19,400 nt of DNA from an uncultured Alphaproteobacteria bacterium (GCA_937919435.1 CALFRR010000246.1:1-19400), one strand, 5' to 3'; counted from the stretch's first letter, positions 1 through 7,231 are shown. A program made the numbers and translations. The notes: generated from the sequence alone by a model not told the origin.

Positions 1-375
1 CGACTGGGCATGACCCTTGGAGCGACGGACGATCGCATGAATTCGGGCGACCAGCTCGTCCTTGTGGAACGGCTTGGTCATGTAGTCGTCGGCGCCGAAG
101 CCGAGCCCGCGCACCTTGTCCTCGATGCCGGCGAGACCGGAGAGGATCAGGATGGGGGTCTTCACCTTGGAGACCCGCAGGGTCCTCAGGACCTCGTAAC
201 CCGACATGTCCGGCAGGTTGAGATCGAGCAGAATGATGTCGTAATCGTACAACTTGCCGAGATCGATGCCTTCTTCGCCCAGATCGGTCGTATAGACGTT
301 GAAGTTCTCCGACTTGAGCATCAGTTCGATGCTCTGCGCCGTGGCGCTGTCGTCTTCGATGAGCAGTACGCGCAT
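1..375 (-). CDS. ctrA: Cell-cycle response regulator CtrA, N-terminal receiver domain (partial; 3' end beyond the window)
   Basis: The first 125 residues read without interruption from ATG at 373-375 to the window edge. They form a complete response-regulator receiver: acidic pair D8/D9, phospho-acceptor D51 in LLDLNLPD, and the KPF motif near residue 104. The sequence (MRVLLIEDDSATAQSIELML at the start) is the highly conserved alphaproteobacterial CtrA; the winged-helix DNA-binding half lies outside the window. A GGGGAT ribosome site sits about 6 bases before the ATG. From family knowledge, CtrA~P binds TTAA-N7-TTAA boxes, activates early flagellar genes and sciP, and controls replication and division. 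It is divergent from fliI-fliJ, and the region between carries GANTC sites and a TTAACCAT half-site, compatible with CcrM methylation and autoregulation. The identification is very secure; the truncation is a window artefact, not a mutation. Confidence 0.96.
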   Translation of the reverse strand, partial: MRVLLIEDDSATAQSIELMLKSENFNVYTTDLGEEGIDLGKLYDYDIILLDLNLPDMSGYEVLRTLRVSKVKTPILILSGLAGIEDKVRGLGFGADDYMTKPFHKDELVARIHAIVRRSKGHAQS

Positions 376-476
376 GCCAATCCCCTATGTCGCCTCTACC
401 GGGCTTGGCGCATCGGCCCCCGACCAGCCGTATGCGAACGACACCCATCAACCCCGACTCGGTAGCCTACCGGACA

Positions 477-497
477 ATGGTTAACAGAATCTGATTC
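477..497 (-). promoter_or_regulatory. CtrA half-site next to paired GANTC methylation sites, ctrA upstream region
   Basis: On the minus strand TTAACCAT (477-484) matches the right half of the alphaproteobacterial CtrA consensus, but no proper TTAA lies 7 bases upstream. Directly adjacent are two GANTC sites, GAATC (487-491) and GATTC (493-497), which together form an 11-bp palindrome. In Caulobacter the ctrA P1 promoter is methylation-sensitive through a GANTC site and is bound by CtrA itself. The same logic is inferred here from position only. Confidence 0.45.
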
Positions 498-700
498 GCC
501 TCGGCAAGCTTCGTTTGCCCACGGATGTCCCTAGGGTCATACGCCTGAAACAGAAGGGGAATCTGGAAAGTCTCATGTTGAGACGTCACTTTAAGAAACG
601 TCTGGAACCGACTCTTTCGAATCACCTCTGCCACGGTGCACGACCGGTGAACGGGACGGCCCCACACCGCCCCTTCGTTCATATTGTTTGACGAAGGGTG

Positions 701-715
701 TTAACAACGAGTTAC
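701..715 (+). promoter_or_regulatory. CtrA-like box upstream of fliI
   Basis: TTAA (701-704), seven bases, TTAC (712-715): one mismatch to TTAA-N7-TTAA. It lies 45 bp before the fliI ATG, close to the position expected for a CtrA-activated promoter whose -35 region is replaced by the box. No palindrome of the kind found beside the flhA and fliF boxes follows it. Confidence 0.6.
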
Positions 716-734
716 TGAAGCGGGCCAGGGAGGG

Positions 735-750
735 CGGTTCCGTAGAACCG
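735..750 (+). other. Small hairpin in the fliI leader
   Basis: CGGTTC (735-740), loop CGTA, GAACCG (745-750) is a perfect 6-bp inverted repeat ending 10 bases before the fliI ATG. A purine-rich AGGGAGGG lies just upstream, and no good ribosome site lies in the usual window. The hairpin could bring the purine stretch nearer the start codon or limit translation; this is speculative. Confidence 0.35.
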
Positions 751-760
751 ATTCGAAGCG

Positions 761-2074
761 ATGGAGTCACTCGTCCGCGAGATCGACGAGATATCGACCA
801 CCACCACCTACGGGCGGGTGGTGGCGGTGCGCGGTCTGATGATCGAGGTCGCCGGTCCGGTCCACGAAATGAGCGTCGGCTCGCGGCTGGCGGTCGAGGC
901 GCCGTCGGGGCGGCCGGTCCCGGCGGAAGTGGTCGGCTTCCAGGGCGGGCGGGCGCTGTGCATGCCGTTCGGGCCGCTCGAAGGGGTTCGGATGGGCTGT
1001 CGGGCGGTGGTCGCCAGCTCGGACGGATCGGTCCACCCCTGCGACGGCTGGCTCGGGCGGGTGATCAACGCCCTCGGCGAGCCGCTCGACGGCAAGGGGC
1101 CGCTGCCGCGCGGCATCGATCCGCGTCATCTCAAGGCGTCGCCGCCGCCGGCCGGCGAGCGCAACCGGGTGGGCGGACCGATCGACCTCGGGGTTCGCGC
1201 CCTCAACACCTTCGTCACCTGCTGCCGCGGCCAGCGGATGGGCATCTTCGCCGGATCCGGCGTCGGCAAGTCGGTGCTCCTGTCGATGCTCGCCCGCTAT
1301 ACCTCGACCGACGTCGCGGTGATCGGGCTGGTCGGCGAGCGCGGCCGCGAGGTCCAGGAGTTCATCGAGGACGATCTCGGGGCCGACGGCCTCGCCCGCT
1401 CGGTGGTGGTGGTGGCGACCTCGGACGAGCCGGCGCTGATGCGGCGTCAGGCGGCGCACATGACCCTCGCGGTCTCGGAATATTTCCGCGACCAGGGCCG
1501 CGACGTCCTCTGTCTGATGGATTCGGTCACTCGTTTCGCGATGGCCCAGCGCGAGATCGGGCTGGCCGCCGGCGAACCGCCGACTTCGAAGGGCTACACG
1601 CCGACGGTATTCACCGAACTGCCGCGGCTCCTGGAACGGGCCGGACCGGGAACCGGCGAATCCGGATCGATCACCGGGCTGTTCACCGTGCTGGTGGAGG
1701 GCGACAACCACAACGAACCGGTCGCCGACGCGGTCCGCGGCATCCTCGACGGCCACATCGTGATGGAGCGTCAGATCGCCGAACGCGGCCGCTATCCGGC
1801 GATCAACGTGCTGAAGAGCGTGTCGCGGACGATGCCGCGGTCGGTTCCGCCGGAGCGGCGGGGGCTGCTCACCGAGGCCAAACGGTTGATGGCGACCTTC
1901 GCCGACATGGAGGAGCTGATCCGGCTCGGCGCCTATCGGCAGGGGTCGAGCCCCGAGGTCGACGCGGCGATCCGTCTGGAGCCGGCCTTCGAGGCGTTCC
2001 TCGGTCAGCGCAAGGACGAATGCACGTCACTTCCCGACGGATACGATCGGCTCGCCGCGATCCTCGCTTCGTGA
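761..2074 (+). CDS. fliI: Flagellar export ATPase FliI
   Basis: The 437-residue protein is an F1-beta-like ATPase of the type III export apparatus. It energises loading and unfolding of flagellar substrates at the cytoplasmic face of the export gate, with FliH and FliJ as partners. Visible motifs are a Walker A (GSGVGKS, residues 165-171), the GERGREVQEF signature near 192-201, the Walker B strand ending LCLMDS, and the downstream TRFAMAQREIGLAAGEPP and GSITGLFTVLVEGDNHNEP segments typical of FliI/YscN. Length is normal. ATG 761 is the earliest possible start: an in-frame stop lies five codons upstream. fliJ follows after 68 bp on the same strand, and FliH is encoded elsewhere in the window. 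A CtrA-like box lies 45 bp upstream, so cell-cycle-controlled early expression is likely. Another F1-type ATPase is very unlikely. Confidence 0.97.
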   Translation: MESLVREIDEISTTTTYGRVVAVRGLMIEVAGPVHEMSVGSRLAVEAPSGRPVPAEVVGFQGGRALCMPFGPLEGVRMGCRAVVASSDGSVHPCDGWLGRVINALGEPLDGKGPLPRGIDPRHLKASPPPAGERNRVGGPIDLGVRALNTFVTCCRGQRMGIFAGSGVGKSVLLSMLARYTSTDVAVIGLVGERGREVQEFIEDDLGADGLARSVVVVATSDEPALMRRQAAHMTLAVSEYFRDQGRDVLCLMDSVTRFAMAQREIGLAAGEPPTSKGYTPTVFTELPRLLERAGPGTGESGSITGLFTVLVEGDNHNEPVADAVRGILDGHIVMERQIAERGRYPAINVLKSVSRTMPRSVPPERRGLLTEAKRLMATFADMEELIRLGAYRQGSSPEVDAAIRLEPAFEAFLGQRKDECTSLPDGYDRLAAILAS

Positions 2075-2142
2075 CGGAAGAGACTCACCTTTTGGCAACC
2101 GGTCTCGCTTAGCATGGGTGAGATCACGGGGAGTTGCCGACC

Positions 2143-2562
2143 ATGAAGTCCAGAGACAGTCTCATTCGCCTCAAGCGGTTCCAGGTCGACGAGAAGCGTC
2201 GCCAGGTGACCCAGCTCGAAGCGATGATCGCCGACTTCAACCGGATGATCGCCGATCTCGACGACCAGATTCTCGGCGAGCAGAATCGCGTCGGGATCCA
2301 CGACATCACGCATTTCGCCTATCCGACCTTCGCCAAGGCGGCGATTCAGCGGCGCGACAATCTCCGCGTCTCGATCCACGACCTCGAGGAGAAGCTCGGG
2401 GGCGCACGCGACGAGCTGGCCGAGGCGGTGGAAGAGCTGAAGAAGATCGAACTGATCGAAGAGCGCGATCAGAGCCGCGACCGCGCCGAGCGCGATGCGG
2501 CCGAGCAGGTGGCGCTCGACGAGGTCGCCTCGCGTCGCCACGCCGCGTGGTCGCGACGCTGA
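2143..2562 (+). CDS. fliJ: Flagellar export apparatus protein FliJ
   Basis: This 139-residue, highly charged, almost entirely helical protein (long Glu/Arg/Lys/Asp-rich stretches without prolines) fits the two-helix coiled coil of FliJ. FliJ sits in the centre of the FliI hexamer, contacts FlhA and escorts chaperones. The N-terminus MKSRDSLIRLKRFQVDEKRR resembles alphaproteobacterial FliJ. I chose ATG 2143 over an in-frame TTG at 2134 because GGGGAG lies about 9 bases before the ATG and would be too close to the TTG. It follows fliI on the same strand and is followed by a strong hairpin, so fliI-fliJ form a two-gene operon. Coiled-coil proteins diverge quickly, so position next to fliI carries much of the weight. 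Confidence 0.9.
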   Translation: MKSRDSLIRLKRFQVDEKRRQVTQLEAMIADFNRMIADLDDQILGEQNRVGIHDITHFAYPTFAKAAIQRRDNLRVSIHDLEEKLGGARDELAEAVEELKKIELIEERDQSRDRAERDAAEQVALDEVASRRHAAWSRR

Positions 2563-2602
2563 GCCGCAGGCCACGACGCCGAAACGGATCGACAGATCGT
2601 GA

Positions 2603-2628
2603 AAGGGCCACCCTCCGGGGTGGCCCTT
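2603..2628. terminator. Bidirectional hairpin terminator between fliJ and the convergent ompV-like gene
   Basis: AAGGGCCACCC (2603-2613), loop TCCG, GGGTGGCCCTT (2618-2628): an 11-bp perfect stem. It is flanked by short A/T runs on both sides and lies between two convergent genes (stops at 2562 and 2660). Confidence 0.85.
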
Positions 2629-2659
2629 CTGCATTCCGGCCGACGCCCGTTCGGGCGGG

Positions 2660-3439
2660 TCAGTGCCAGCCGACGCCGAACCGCCAGGCGACGCCGAGGC
2701 CGACGGTGAACTGGTCGCGGGCGCCGTCGGTGCGGACGATCGGCGAGTTCGCCGCCTTGTCGGCGAGACGGGTCCAGCCGGCGTCGGCGCGGACCAGCCA
2801 TTGGTCGTCGATCTCCCAGGTCGCGCGGGCGGCGAGGCCGGCCCCGAGCAGACCCGCCCCCGGACGATGGGTCGCCAGGCCCGTCCGGGCGCTCTCGGCG
2901 GCGGTCACGCCGTACCAGGTGTTCATGTACTCGGACGAGGCGAAGGACACTCTCGGGCCGGCGGAGACGGTCAGGCGATCGATCGGCCGGAAGCGGCCGT
3001 CGAAGCCGAGTTCGACGATCTGGCCGTGGTGGCCGCCGAAGCCCTGGCGGACCTCGGCGGAGGCGCGGAACCAGGTGTCGGTGTAGTCGACGACGAAGCC
3101 GAGCTCGGCGGTGGCGCCGACCCGCTCGAGGCCCCACAGCCGGTCGCGGGCGGTGAACTCGCGCTTGGAGACGAAGCGGAAGGCCGGAGCGATGCCGAAG
3201 CCGGTATCGGAGGTCGGTTTGCCGGTCAGCGGCGAGCGCAGGAACTTCAGCCCGACGATCGGCATCGGGGTCAGCATGTAGGCCTTGGCGCCGTCCCATT
3301 CCGGCGCGACCCGGCCGCCACCGCCGATAGTGACGATCGCGTCGGTGGTGCGGCCGAGGAGCGGTGCGTCGGCCGCCGCCGCGGCGGTCGCGGCGAGCGG
3401 CAGGGCGAGGAGGGCGGAGAGCGCGGGACGCGGAACCAT
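2660..3439 (-). CDS. MipA/OmpV family outer-membrane protein
   Basis: With the start at ATG 3439 the protein has 259 residues and opens with a clear signal peptide: short basic N-terminus, hydrophobic run ALSALLALPLA, then an alanine-rich cleavage region before DAPLLG. The mature part alternates polar and hydrophobic residues as a beta-barrel does. It carries MipA/OmpV hallmarks: a glycine-rich first strand, the YGVTAAESARTGL loop, the long penultimate segment with LADKAANSPIV, and a near-terminal QFTVGLGVAWRF strand. An upstream ATG (3502) would place 21 charged residues before the signal, so the internal start is preferred, although its ribosome site (GAGAA, distant) is weak. Members are outer-membrane proteins, some linked to murein enzymes or porin-like roles. 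The gene follows flhA by 109 bp with no evident flagellar function. Confidence 0.85.
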   Translation of the reverse strand: MVPRPALSALLALPLAATAAAAADAPLLGRTTDAIVTIGGGGRVAPEWDGAKAYMLTPMPIVGLKFLRSPLTGKPTSDTGFGIAPAFRFVSKREFTARDRLWGLERVGATAELGFVVDYTDTWFRASAEVRQGFGGHHGQIVELGFDGRFRPIDRLTVSAGPRVSFASSEYMNTWYGVTAAESARTGLATHRPGAGLLGAGLAARATWEIDDQWLVRADAGWTRLADKAANSPIVRTDGARDQFTVGLGVAWRFGVGWH

Positions 3440-3507
3440 GGACGCAGACCGTTTCTCGTGACGACGCCGGACCGGCGCGGGAGTCGATGATGGTGTCGGC
3501 ATGGTTA

Positions 3508-3528
3508 CCGTTTCGTCGCCGGAAACGG
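3508..3528. other. Hairpin between flhA and the ompV-like gene
   Basis: CCGTTTC (3508-3514), 7-base loop, GAAACGG (3522-3528). It lies just after the flhA stop and before the outer-membrane gene on the same strand. No T-run follows, so it may be a weak terminator, a processing site or a leader structure. Confidence 0.4.
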
Positions 3529-3548
3529 AAGAACCGTCGATTTCGGGC

Positions 3549-5681
3549 TCACACGGTGCCGACGGTCTTCAGCCGGACCCGCGGGTGGACCTCGGCCTGG
3601 CTCATCACCACGGTGTGCGGCCGGAAGCGCTCGACGATGGCGCGGACGTGGGTGCGGATGCCGGGGCTGGTCAGCAGCACCGGAATCTCGCCGATCCGGG
3701 CCGCCTCGTCGAAGGTGTCGCGCACCGCGGCGACGAATTCGCCGAGCTTGGAGGGCGGCATGGCGAGGTTCCTGGCCTCGCCCTCGCCGACCAGATTCTC
3801 GGCGAAGGCCATCTCCCAGGCCGGCGACAGGACCAGGATCGGCAGGTAGCCCATCGGCGACAGGTTGGCGGCGGAGATCTGGCGGGCGAGGCGGCTGCGG
3901 ACGTGTTCGCCGATGGCACCGGCCGAGCGGGTGAAGCCGACCGCTTCGGCGACGCCTTCGAGGATGGTCGGCAGGTCGCGGATCGAGATGCGCTCGGCGA
4001 GCAACGCCTGCAGGATGCGCTGGATGCCGGAGATGTTGATCTGCGAGGGCACGATGTCCTCGACCAGCTTGTGCTGTTCCTTGGGCAGTTCGGCGAGCAG
4101 CTTGGTGACGTCGGCGTAGGACAGGAGGTCGGAGACGTTGGCCTTCAGGATCTCGGTCAGGTGGGTCGACATCACCGTCGCCGGATCGACCACGGTGAGG
4201 CCGCGGATCGCCGCCTCCTCCTTCAGCGACGGGTCGACCCAGGTCGCCGGCAGGCCGAAGGTCGGCTCGTTGGTGTGGGTGCCGGGCAGGTCGATCTGCC
4301 GGCCCTCCGGATCCATGACCATGAACAGGTTGGGGAAGACGACGCCGCGGCCGGCCTCGACCTCCTTGATCTTGACCATGTACTCGTTCGGCTGGAGCTG
4401 CACGTTGTCGAGCAGCCGGCAGGGCGGCATGACGAAGCCCATGTCCGAGGCGATCTGGCGGCGCAGCGCCTTGATCTGCTCGGTCAGCCGGTCGGATCCG
4501 TCGGGGCCGTTGATCAACGGCAGCAGGGCGTAGCCGAGCTCGATCCGGAGTTCGTCCATCTTCAGGCTGTCGCGGATCGGCTCTTCCTTCGGGGCCTGGG
4601 CCTGAGCGGTGGCCACGGTCTCGGCGGCGGTCCGGGCGACCTCTTCGGTCTTCTTGCGGCCGACGGTGATCGCCAGCGCACCGGCGCCGGCGGCGAGGGC
4701 CAGGAACGGGATGGTCGGCATGCCCGGCAGCAGCGACAGCACGATCATCACCGCCGACGACATGCCCAGCGCCCGGGGATAGCCGGAGAGCTGGCCGATC
4801 AGTGCCTTGTCGGCGGCGCCGGCGACGCCCGCCTTGGAGACCAGCAGGCCGGCGGCGGTCGAGACGATCAGCGCCGGGATCTGGGTGACCAGGCCGTCGC
4901 CGACGGTGAGCAGGGTGTAGGCGTGGCCGGCGTCGGTGAAGCTCAGATTCTGCTGGGCGACGCCGATGATGATGCCGCCGATCACGTTGATGAAGGTGAT
5001 CAGCAGTCCGGCGACGGCGTCGCCGCGGACGAACTTCGAGGCACCGTCCATCGCGCCGAAGAAGGCGCTCTCGCCTTCGAGGTCCTTGCGGCGGGCGCGG
5101 GCGGTCTTCTCGTCGATCAGGCCGGCGGAGAGATCGGCGTCGATCGCCATCTGCTTGCCGGGCATCGCGTCGAGGGTGAAGCGCGCCGCCACTTCCGCGA
5201 TACGGCCGGAACCCTTGGTGATGACGATGAAGTTCACGATCAGCAGGATCGCGAAGACGATGATGCCGATGACGAAGTTGCCGCCCATCACGAAGGTGCC
5301 GAAGGCTTCGATGACGTGGCCGGCGGCCGACGTCCCCTCGTGGCCGTGGCCGAGGATCAGGCGGGTCGAGGCGAGGTTCAGCGACAGGCGCAACATCGTG
5401 GCGATGAGCAGCAGCGTCGGGAACGACGAGAACTCCAGCGGCGCCTGGATGAACAGCGCGGTCATCAGGATCAGCACCGACAGGGTGATCGAGACGGCGA
5501 GCAGCATGTCGAGGATCAGCGCCGGCAGCGGCACGATCAGCACGACCAGGATCGCCATGACGCCCATGGCGAGGCCGACGTCGCCGCGCCGGGCATTGGC
5601 GAGCAACGACTTCGGATGCGGCAGGCCGAGCGGCATCACGAAGGACGGGGCAGGGGTCTGACCGGCGGTCGTGTCGCTCAT
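3549..5681 (-). CDS. flhA: Flagellar biosynthesis protein FlhA, export-gate component
   Basis: At 710 residues this matches the family length. The N-terminal half (about residues 35-330) has the multiple hydrophobic membrane segments of the FHIPEP family, with the conserved FMTALFIQAPLEFSSFPTLL-like region, the LNLASTRLIL stretch and the RFTLDAMPGKQMAIDADL cytoplasmic loop. The C-terminal half (about 375-710) is the soluble domain that forms the nonameric docking ring for chaperone-substrate complexes and FliI-FliJ. FlhA couples proton flow to export in the inner membrane. It is transcribed alone, 186 bp from the flavoprotein gene that precedes it. The promoter carries a perfect CtrA box (5761-5775) and a 19-bp palindrome (5735-5753), the same pair seen before fliF. 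ATG 5681 gives the expected cytoplasmic N-terminus and follows a GAGAG ribosome site. Confidence 0.97.
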   Translation of the reverse strand: MSDTTAGQTPAPSFVMPLGLPHPKSLLANARRGDVGLAMGVMAILVVLIVPLPALILDMLLAVSITLSVLILMTALFIQAPLEFSSFPTLLLIATMLRLSLNLASTRLILGHGHEGTSAAGHVIEAFGTFVMGGNFVIGIIVFAILLIVNFIVITKGSGRIAEVAARFTLDAMPGKQMAIDADLSAGLIDEKTARARRKDLEGESAFFGAMDGASKFVRGDAVAGLLITFINVIGGIIIGVAQQNLSFTDAGHAYTLLTVGDGLVTQIPALIVSTAAGLLVSKAGVAGAADKALIGQLSGYPRALGMSSAVMIVLSLLPGMPTIPFLALAAGAGALAITVGRKKTEEVARTAAETVATAQAQAPKEEPIRDSLKMDELRIELGYALLPLINGPDGSDRLTEQIKALRRQIASDMGFVMPPCRLLDNVQLQPNEYMVKIKEVEAGRGVVFPNLFMVMDPEGRQIDLPGTHTNEPTFGLPATWVDPSLKEEAAIRGLTVVDPATVMSTHLTEILKANVSDLLSYADVTKLLAELPKEQHKLVEDIVPSQINISGIQRILQALLAERISIRDLPTILEGVAEAVGFTRSAGAIGEHVRSRLARQISAANLSPMGYLPILVLSPAWEMAFAENLVGEGEARNLAMPPSKLGEFVAAVRDTFDEAARIGEIPVLLTSPGIRTHVRAIVERFRPHTVVMSQAEVHPRVRLKTVGTV

Positions 5682-5734
5682 CGCACTCTCGTCCTCGGCT
5701 GGGCGATCGACGCAGCGGGACGAGGATCCCGATG

Positions 5735-5753
5735 CCCGGCAATTTTTGCCGGG
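5735..5753 (-). promoter_or_regulatory. 19-bp palindrome, putative FlbD (ftr-like) operator of flhA
   Basis: Minus strand CCCGGCAAAAATTGCCGGG: two perfect 8-bp arms around AAA. It begins 7 bp downstream of the CtrA box, so it should cover the -10/+1 region. It shares the core CGGCA-N5-TGCCG with the element upstream of fliK and most positions with one before fliF. Assignment to FlbD is inference from layout and from the known ftr elements of Caulobacter. No T-run follows, arguing against a terminator. Confidence 0.6.
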
Positions 5754-5760
5754 TGCATGG

Positions 5761-5775
5761 TTAACAAGGGGTTAA
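5761..5775 (-). promoter_or_regulatory. Perfect CtrA box of the flhA promoter
   Basis: TTAA-N7-TTAA exactly (minus strand TTAACCCCTTGTTAA), followed by CCAT as in the extended TTAACCAT consensus. It lies 80-94 bp before the flhA ATG, just beyond the terminator hairpin of the preceding gene. Confidence 0.85.
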
Positions 5776-5802
5776 GACGGCGTGCCGAACGCGGACATGG
5801 AA

Positions 5803-5834
5803 CGGCCGTCCACTGCCGATGCGGTGGACGGCCG
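5803..5834 (-). terminator. Putative terminator of the flavoprotein gene
   Basis: CGGCCGTCCAC (5803-5813) and GTGGACGGCCG (5824-5834) form an 11-bp perfect stem around a 10-base loop, 34 bp past the stop of the gene at 5868. Only a short TT follows on the minus strand, so termination strength is uncertain. Confidence 0.6.
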
Positions 5835-5867
5835 GTCGCGTCGTGTCTCGTGCGGGCGGGCGGGAGA

Positions 5868-7139
5868 TCAGGCGGTCTCGGCCGCCGCCTTCTCCGCCGC
5901 CTTGACCAGGGCGCCGAGGTTGACCTTCTCGTCGGCGACCTGCTCGGGGGTGAGCTTCATGCCGCGGTCGAGGATCTTGCGTGCCGCCATGTGGTCGGCG
6001 ACCCGGTTGAGGCTCGCCGCGCCGAGGAAGGTGTCGCCCTTGAAGTAGAAGGCGGAGAACTTGTAGCCGTCGATGTCGCCGCGGGTCACCACCCGGTCGT
6101 GGTCGGTCGAGGTGCCGACCATCTGCAGCTTGATTTCGTACTGGTCGGACCAGAACCACGGGGCGAGCAGGAACGGCTTTTCCCGGCCCATCAGCGCGGC
6201 GGCGCCGGACTTCGCCTGTTCGAGCGCGTTCTGTACCGACTCGAGCCTGTGCAGCGGCATGCCGGGCTCGTGGGCGGTGGCGGTGCAGTCGCCGATCGCG
6301 ACGATGTCGGGATCGATGGTCCGCGAGCAGCGGTCGACGATGATGCCGTGGTCGCAGGGCAGACCGGCGTCGCGGCCGAGTTCGTCGGCGGGGACGAGGC
6401 CGATGCCGGCGACGATCAGATCGGCGGCGATCACGCGGCCGTCGGAGAGCTTCACGCCCTTCACCTTCTCGTTTTCGACGATCACCTCGGCGACCGAGGA
6501 GTCGAGCGCCAGCCGGACGCCGCGTTCGCGGTGCAGACGGGCGTAGGTGTCGGAGATCAGCGGCGAGACGGCGCGGGCGAGCACTCGGCTCTCGCGCTCG
6601 ACGACGGTCACCTCCTTGTCGTTGAGGCGGCAGCAGGCGGCGATCTCCATGCCGACGAAGCCGGCGCCGACCACCACCACGGTCTCGGCTTCGGCGAGCG
6701 ACACCGCGAACTTGTGGGCGTCGTCGACGCCGCGGATCGAGACGATGTCGGGATGGGTGCCGTTCGGCACCGGCAGACGGCGGTTGACGCCGCCGGTGGC
6801 GATCACCAGCCCTTCGTAGGGCTGACGGGCGCCGCTCGCCAGGATCACTTCGCGCTTCTCGCGGTCGACGCCGGTGACCCGGGTGTTGGGCCGGAAATCG
6901 ATGCCCTTGCCGGCCAACGCCTCGGGGCCGCGCAGCACGATCGACGACAGGTCGAGCGGCTCGAGCAGCGCCTCCTTGGACAGCGGCGGCCGATAGTAGG
7001 GCGCCAGCCGCTCCTCGCCGAACAGGATGATCTCGCCTTCCCATCCCTCCAGTCGGAGCGATTCGGCCGCCTGCAGCCCACCCTGGCCGGCTCCGGCGAT
7101 GACCATCGGGCGATCGGTACGGTTGGCGCGTTGTTTCAT
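5868..7139 (-). CDS. NAD(P)H-dependent FAD oxidoreductase, ferredoxin (putidaredoxin/rhodocoxin) reductase family
   Basis: The 423-residue protein has two Rossmann dinucleotide folds. The FAD one has GAGQGG (residues 16-21); the NAD(P) one has VGAGFVG (157-163). The second FAD motif is AIGDC (281-285), and the C-terminal domain begins with PWFWSDQYE (327-335), a hallmark of the PdR/BphA4/ThcD reductase family. Such enzymes pass electrons from NAD(P)H to a [2Fe-2S] ferredoxin for P450s or Rieske oxygenases. No ferredoxin or oxygenase is encoded in this window, so the partner is unknown. ATG 7139 follows GAGGAA about 10 bases upstream. It has its own 147-bp upstream gap with a candidate TTGACA promoter and its own terminator. 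It lies between flbD and flhA without a flagellar role I can name. The C-terminus ends in an alanine/lysine helix. Confidence 0.88.
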   Translation of the reverse strand: MKQRANRTDRPMVIAGAGQGGLQAAESLRLEGWEGEIILFGEERLAPYYRPPLSKEALLEPLDLSSIVLRGPEALAGKGIDFRPNTRVTGVDREKREVILASGARQPYEGLVIATGGVNRRLPVPNGTHPDIVSIRGVDDAHKFAVSLAEAETVVVVGAGFVGMEIAACCRLNDKEVTVVERESRVLARAVSPLISDTYARLHRERGVRLALDSSVAEVIVENEKVKGVKLSDGRVIAADLIVAGIGLVPADELGRDAGLPCDHGIIVDRCSRTIDPDIVAIGDCTATAHEPGMPLHRLESVQNALEQAKSGAAALMGREKPFLLAPWFWSDQYEIKLQMVGTSTDHDRVVTRGDIDGYKFSAFYFKGDTFLGAASLNRVADHMAARKILDRGMKLTPEQVADEKVNLGALVKAAEKAAAETA

Positions 7140-7202
7140 GGTGCTGGTTCCTCGGGTTGTGATCGGGCCGTCGCTTCCGCGAGGAAAACGGCGCTGCCTC
7201 GT

Positions 7203-7231
7203 GCGCTACGGCTAGCGCCGAAGTCTGTCAA
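7203..7231 (-). promoter_or_regulatory. Candidate housekeeping promoter for the flavoprotein gene
   Basis: On the minus strand a perfect TTGACA (7226-7231) is followed after 17 bases by TAGCGC (7203-7208), a weak -10. The predicted start would leave a leader of about 57 bases before ATG 7139. Confidence 0.4.

Larger units (their letters stand above)
376..760. promoter_or_regulatory. Divergent ctrA / fliI control region
   Basis: This gene-free 385-bp stretch is clearly less GC-rich than its surroundings. It holds GANTC (CcrM) sites at 456, 487, 493, 559, 610, 619 and 750, with one more just inside fliI at 764. There is a TTAACCAT half-site for CtrA on the minus strand (477-484), an inverted repeat GTCTCA-TGT-TGAGAC (570-584), a CtrA-like box facing fliI (701-715) and a small hairpin just before the fliI start. 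A 71-codon minus-strand reading frame (467-682) crosses the region but has no family resemblance and no coding-type third-position GC bias. I regard the region as regulatory. The exact ctrA promoters could not be placed. Confidence 0.7.

Noticed and set aside
148..163. Truncation of ctrA as a possible pseudogene
   Set aside because: The frame is intact to position 1 and the residues are fully conserved; the gene is simply cut by the window edge.
501..520. GGCAA...TTGCC inverted repeat (503-519) near ctrA as another FlbD operator
   Set aside because: The half-sites resemble the flhA palindrome but are separated by 7 bases with a wider CGGCA-to-TGCC distance (N9 rather than N5), and there is no fitting promoter element at fixed spacing.
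570..584. GTCTCA-TGT-TGAGAC inverted repeat as a regulator site
   Set aside because: It is a perfect 6-bp repeat in the ctrA upstream region, but no second copy was seen and no known factor matches; kept only as a note in the region description.
467..682. 71-codon minus-strand open frame between ctrA and fliI
   Set aside because: It crosses the GANTC cluster and CtrA half-site, lacks the strong third-position GC bias of neighbouring genes and resembles no family; the spacer is better explained as control DNA.
688..2112. 474-codon plus-strand frame overlapping fliI, and similar long frames over fliG/fliF (11142-14138, 11540-13903)
   Set aside because: Arg/Gly/Pro-rich shadow frames of genuine genes, with no domains.
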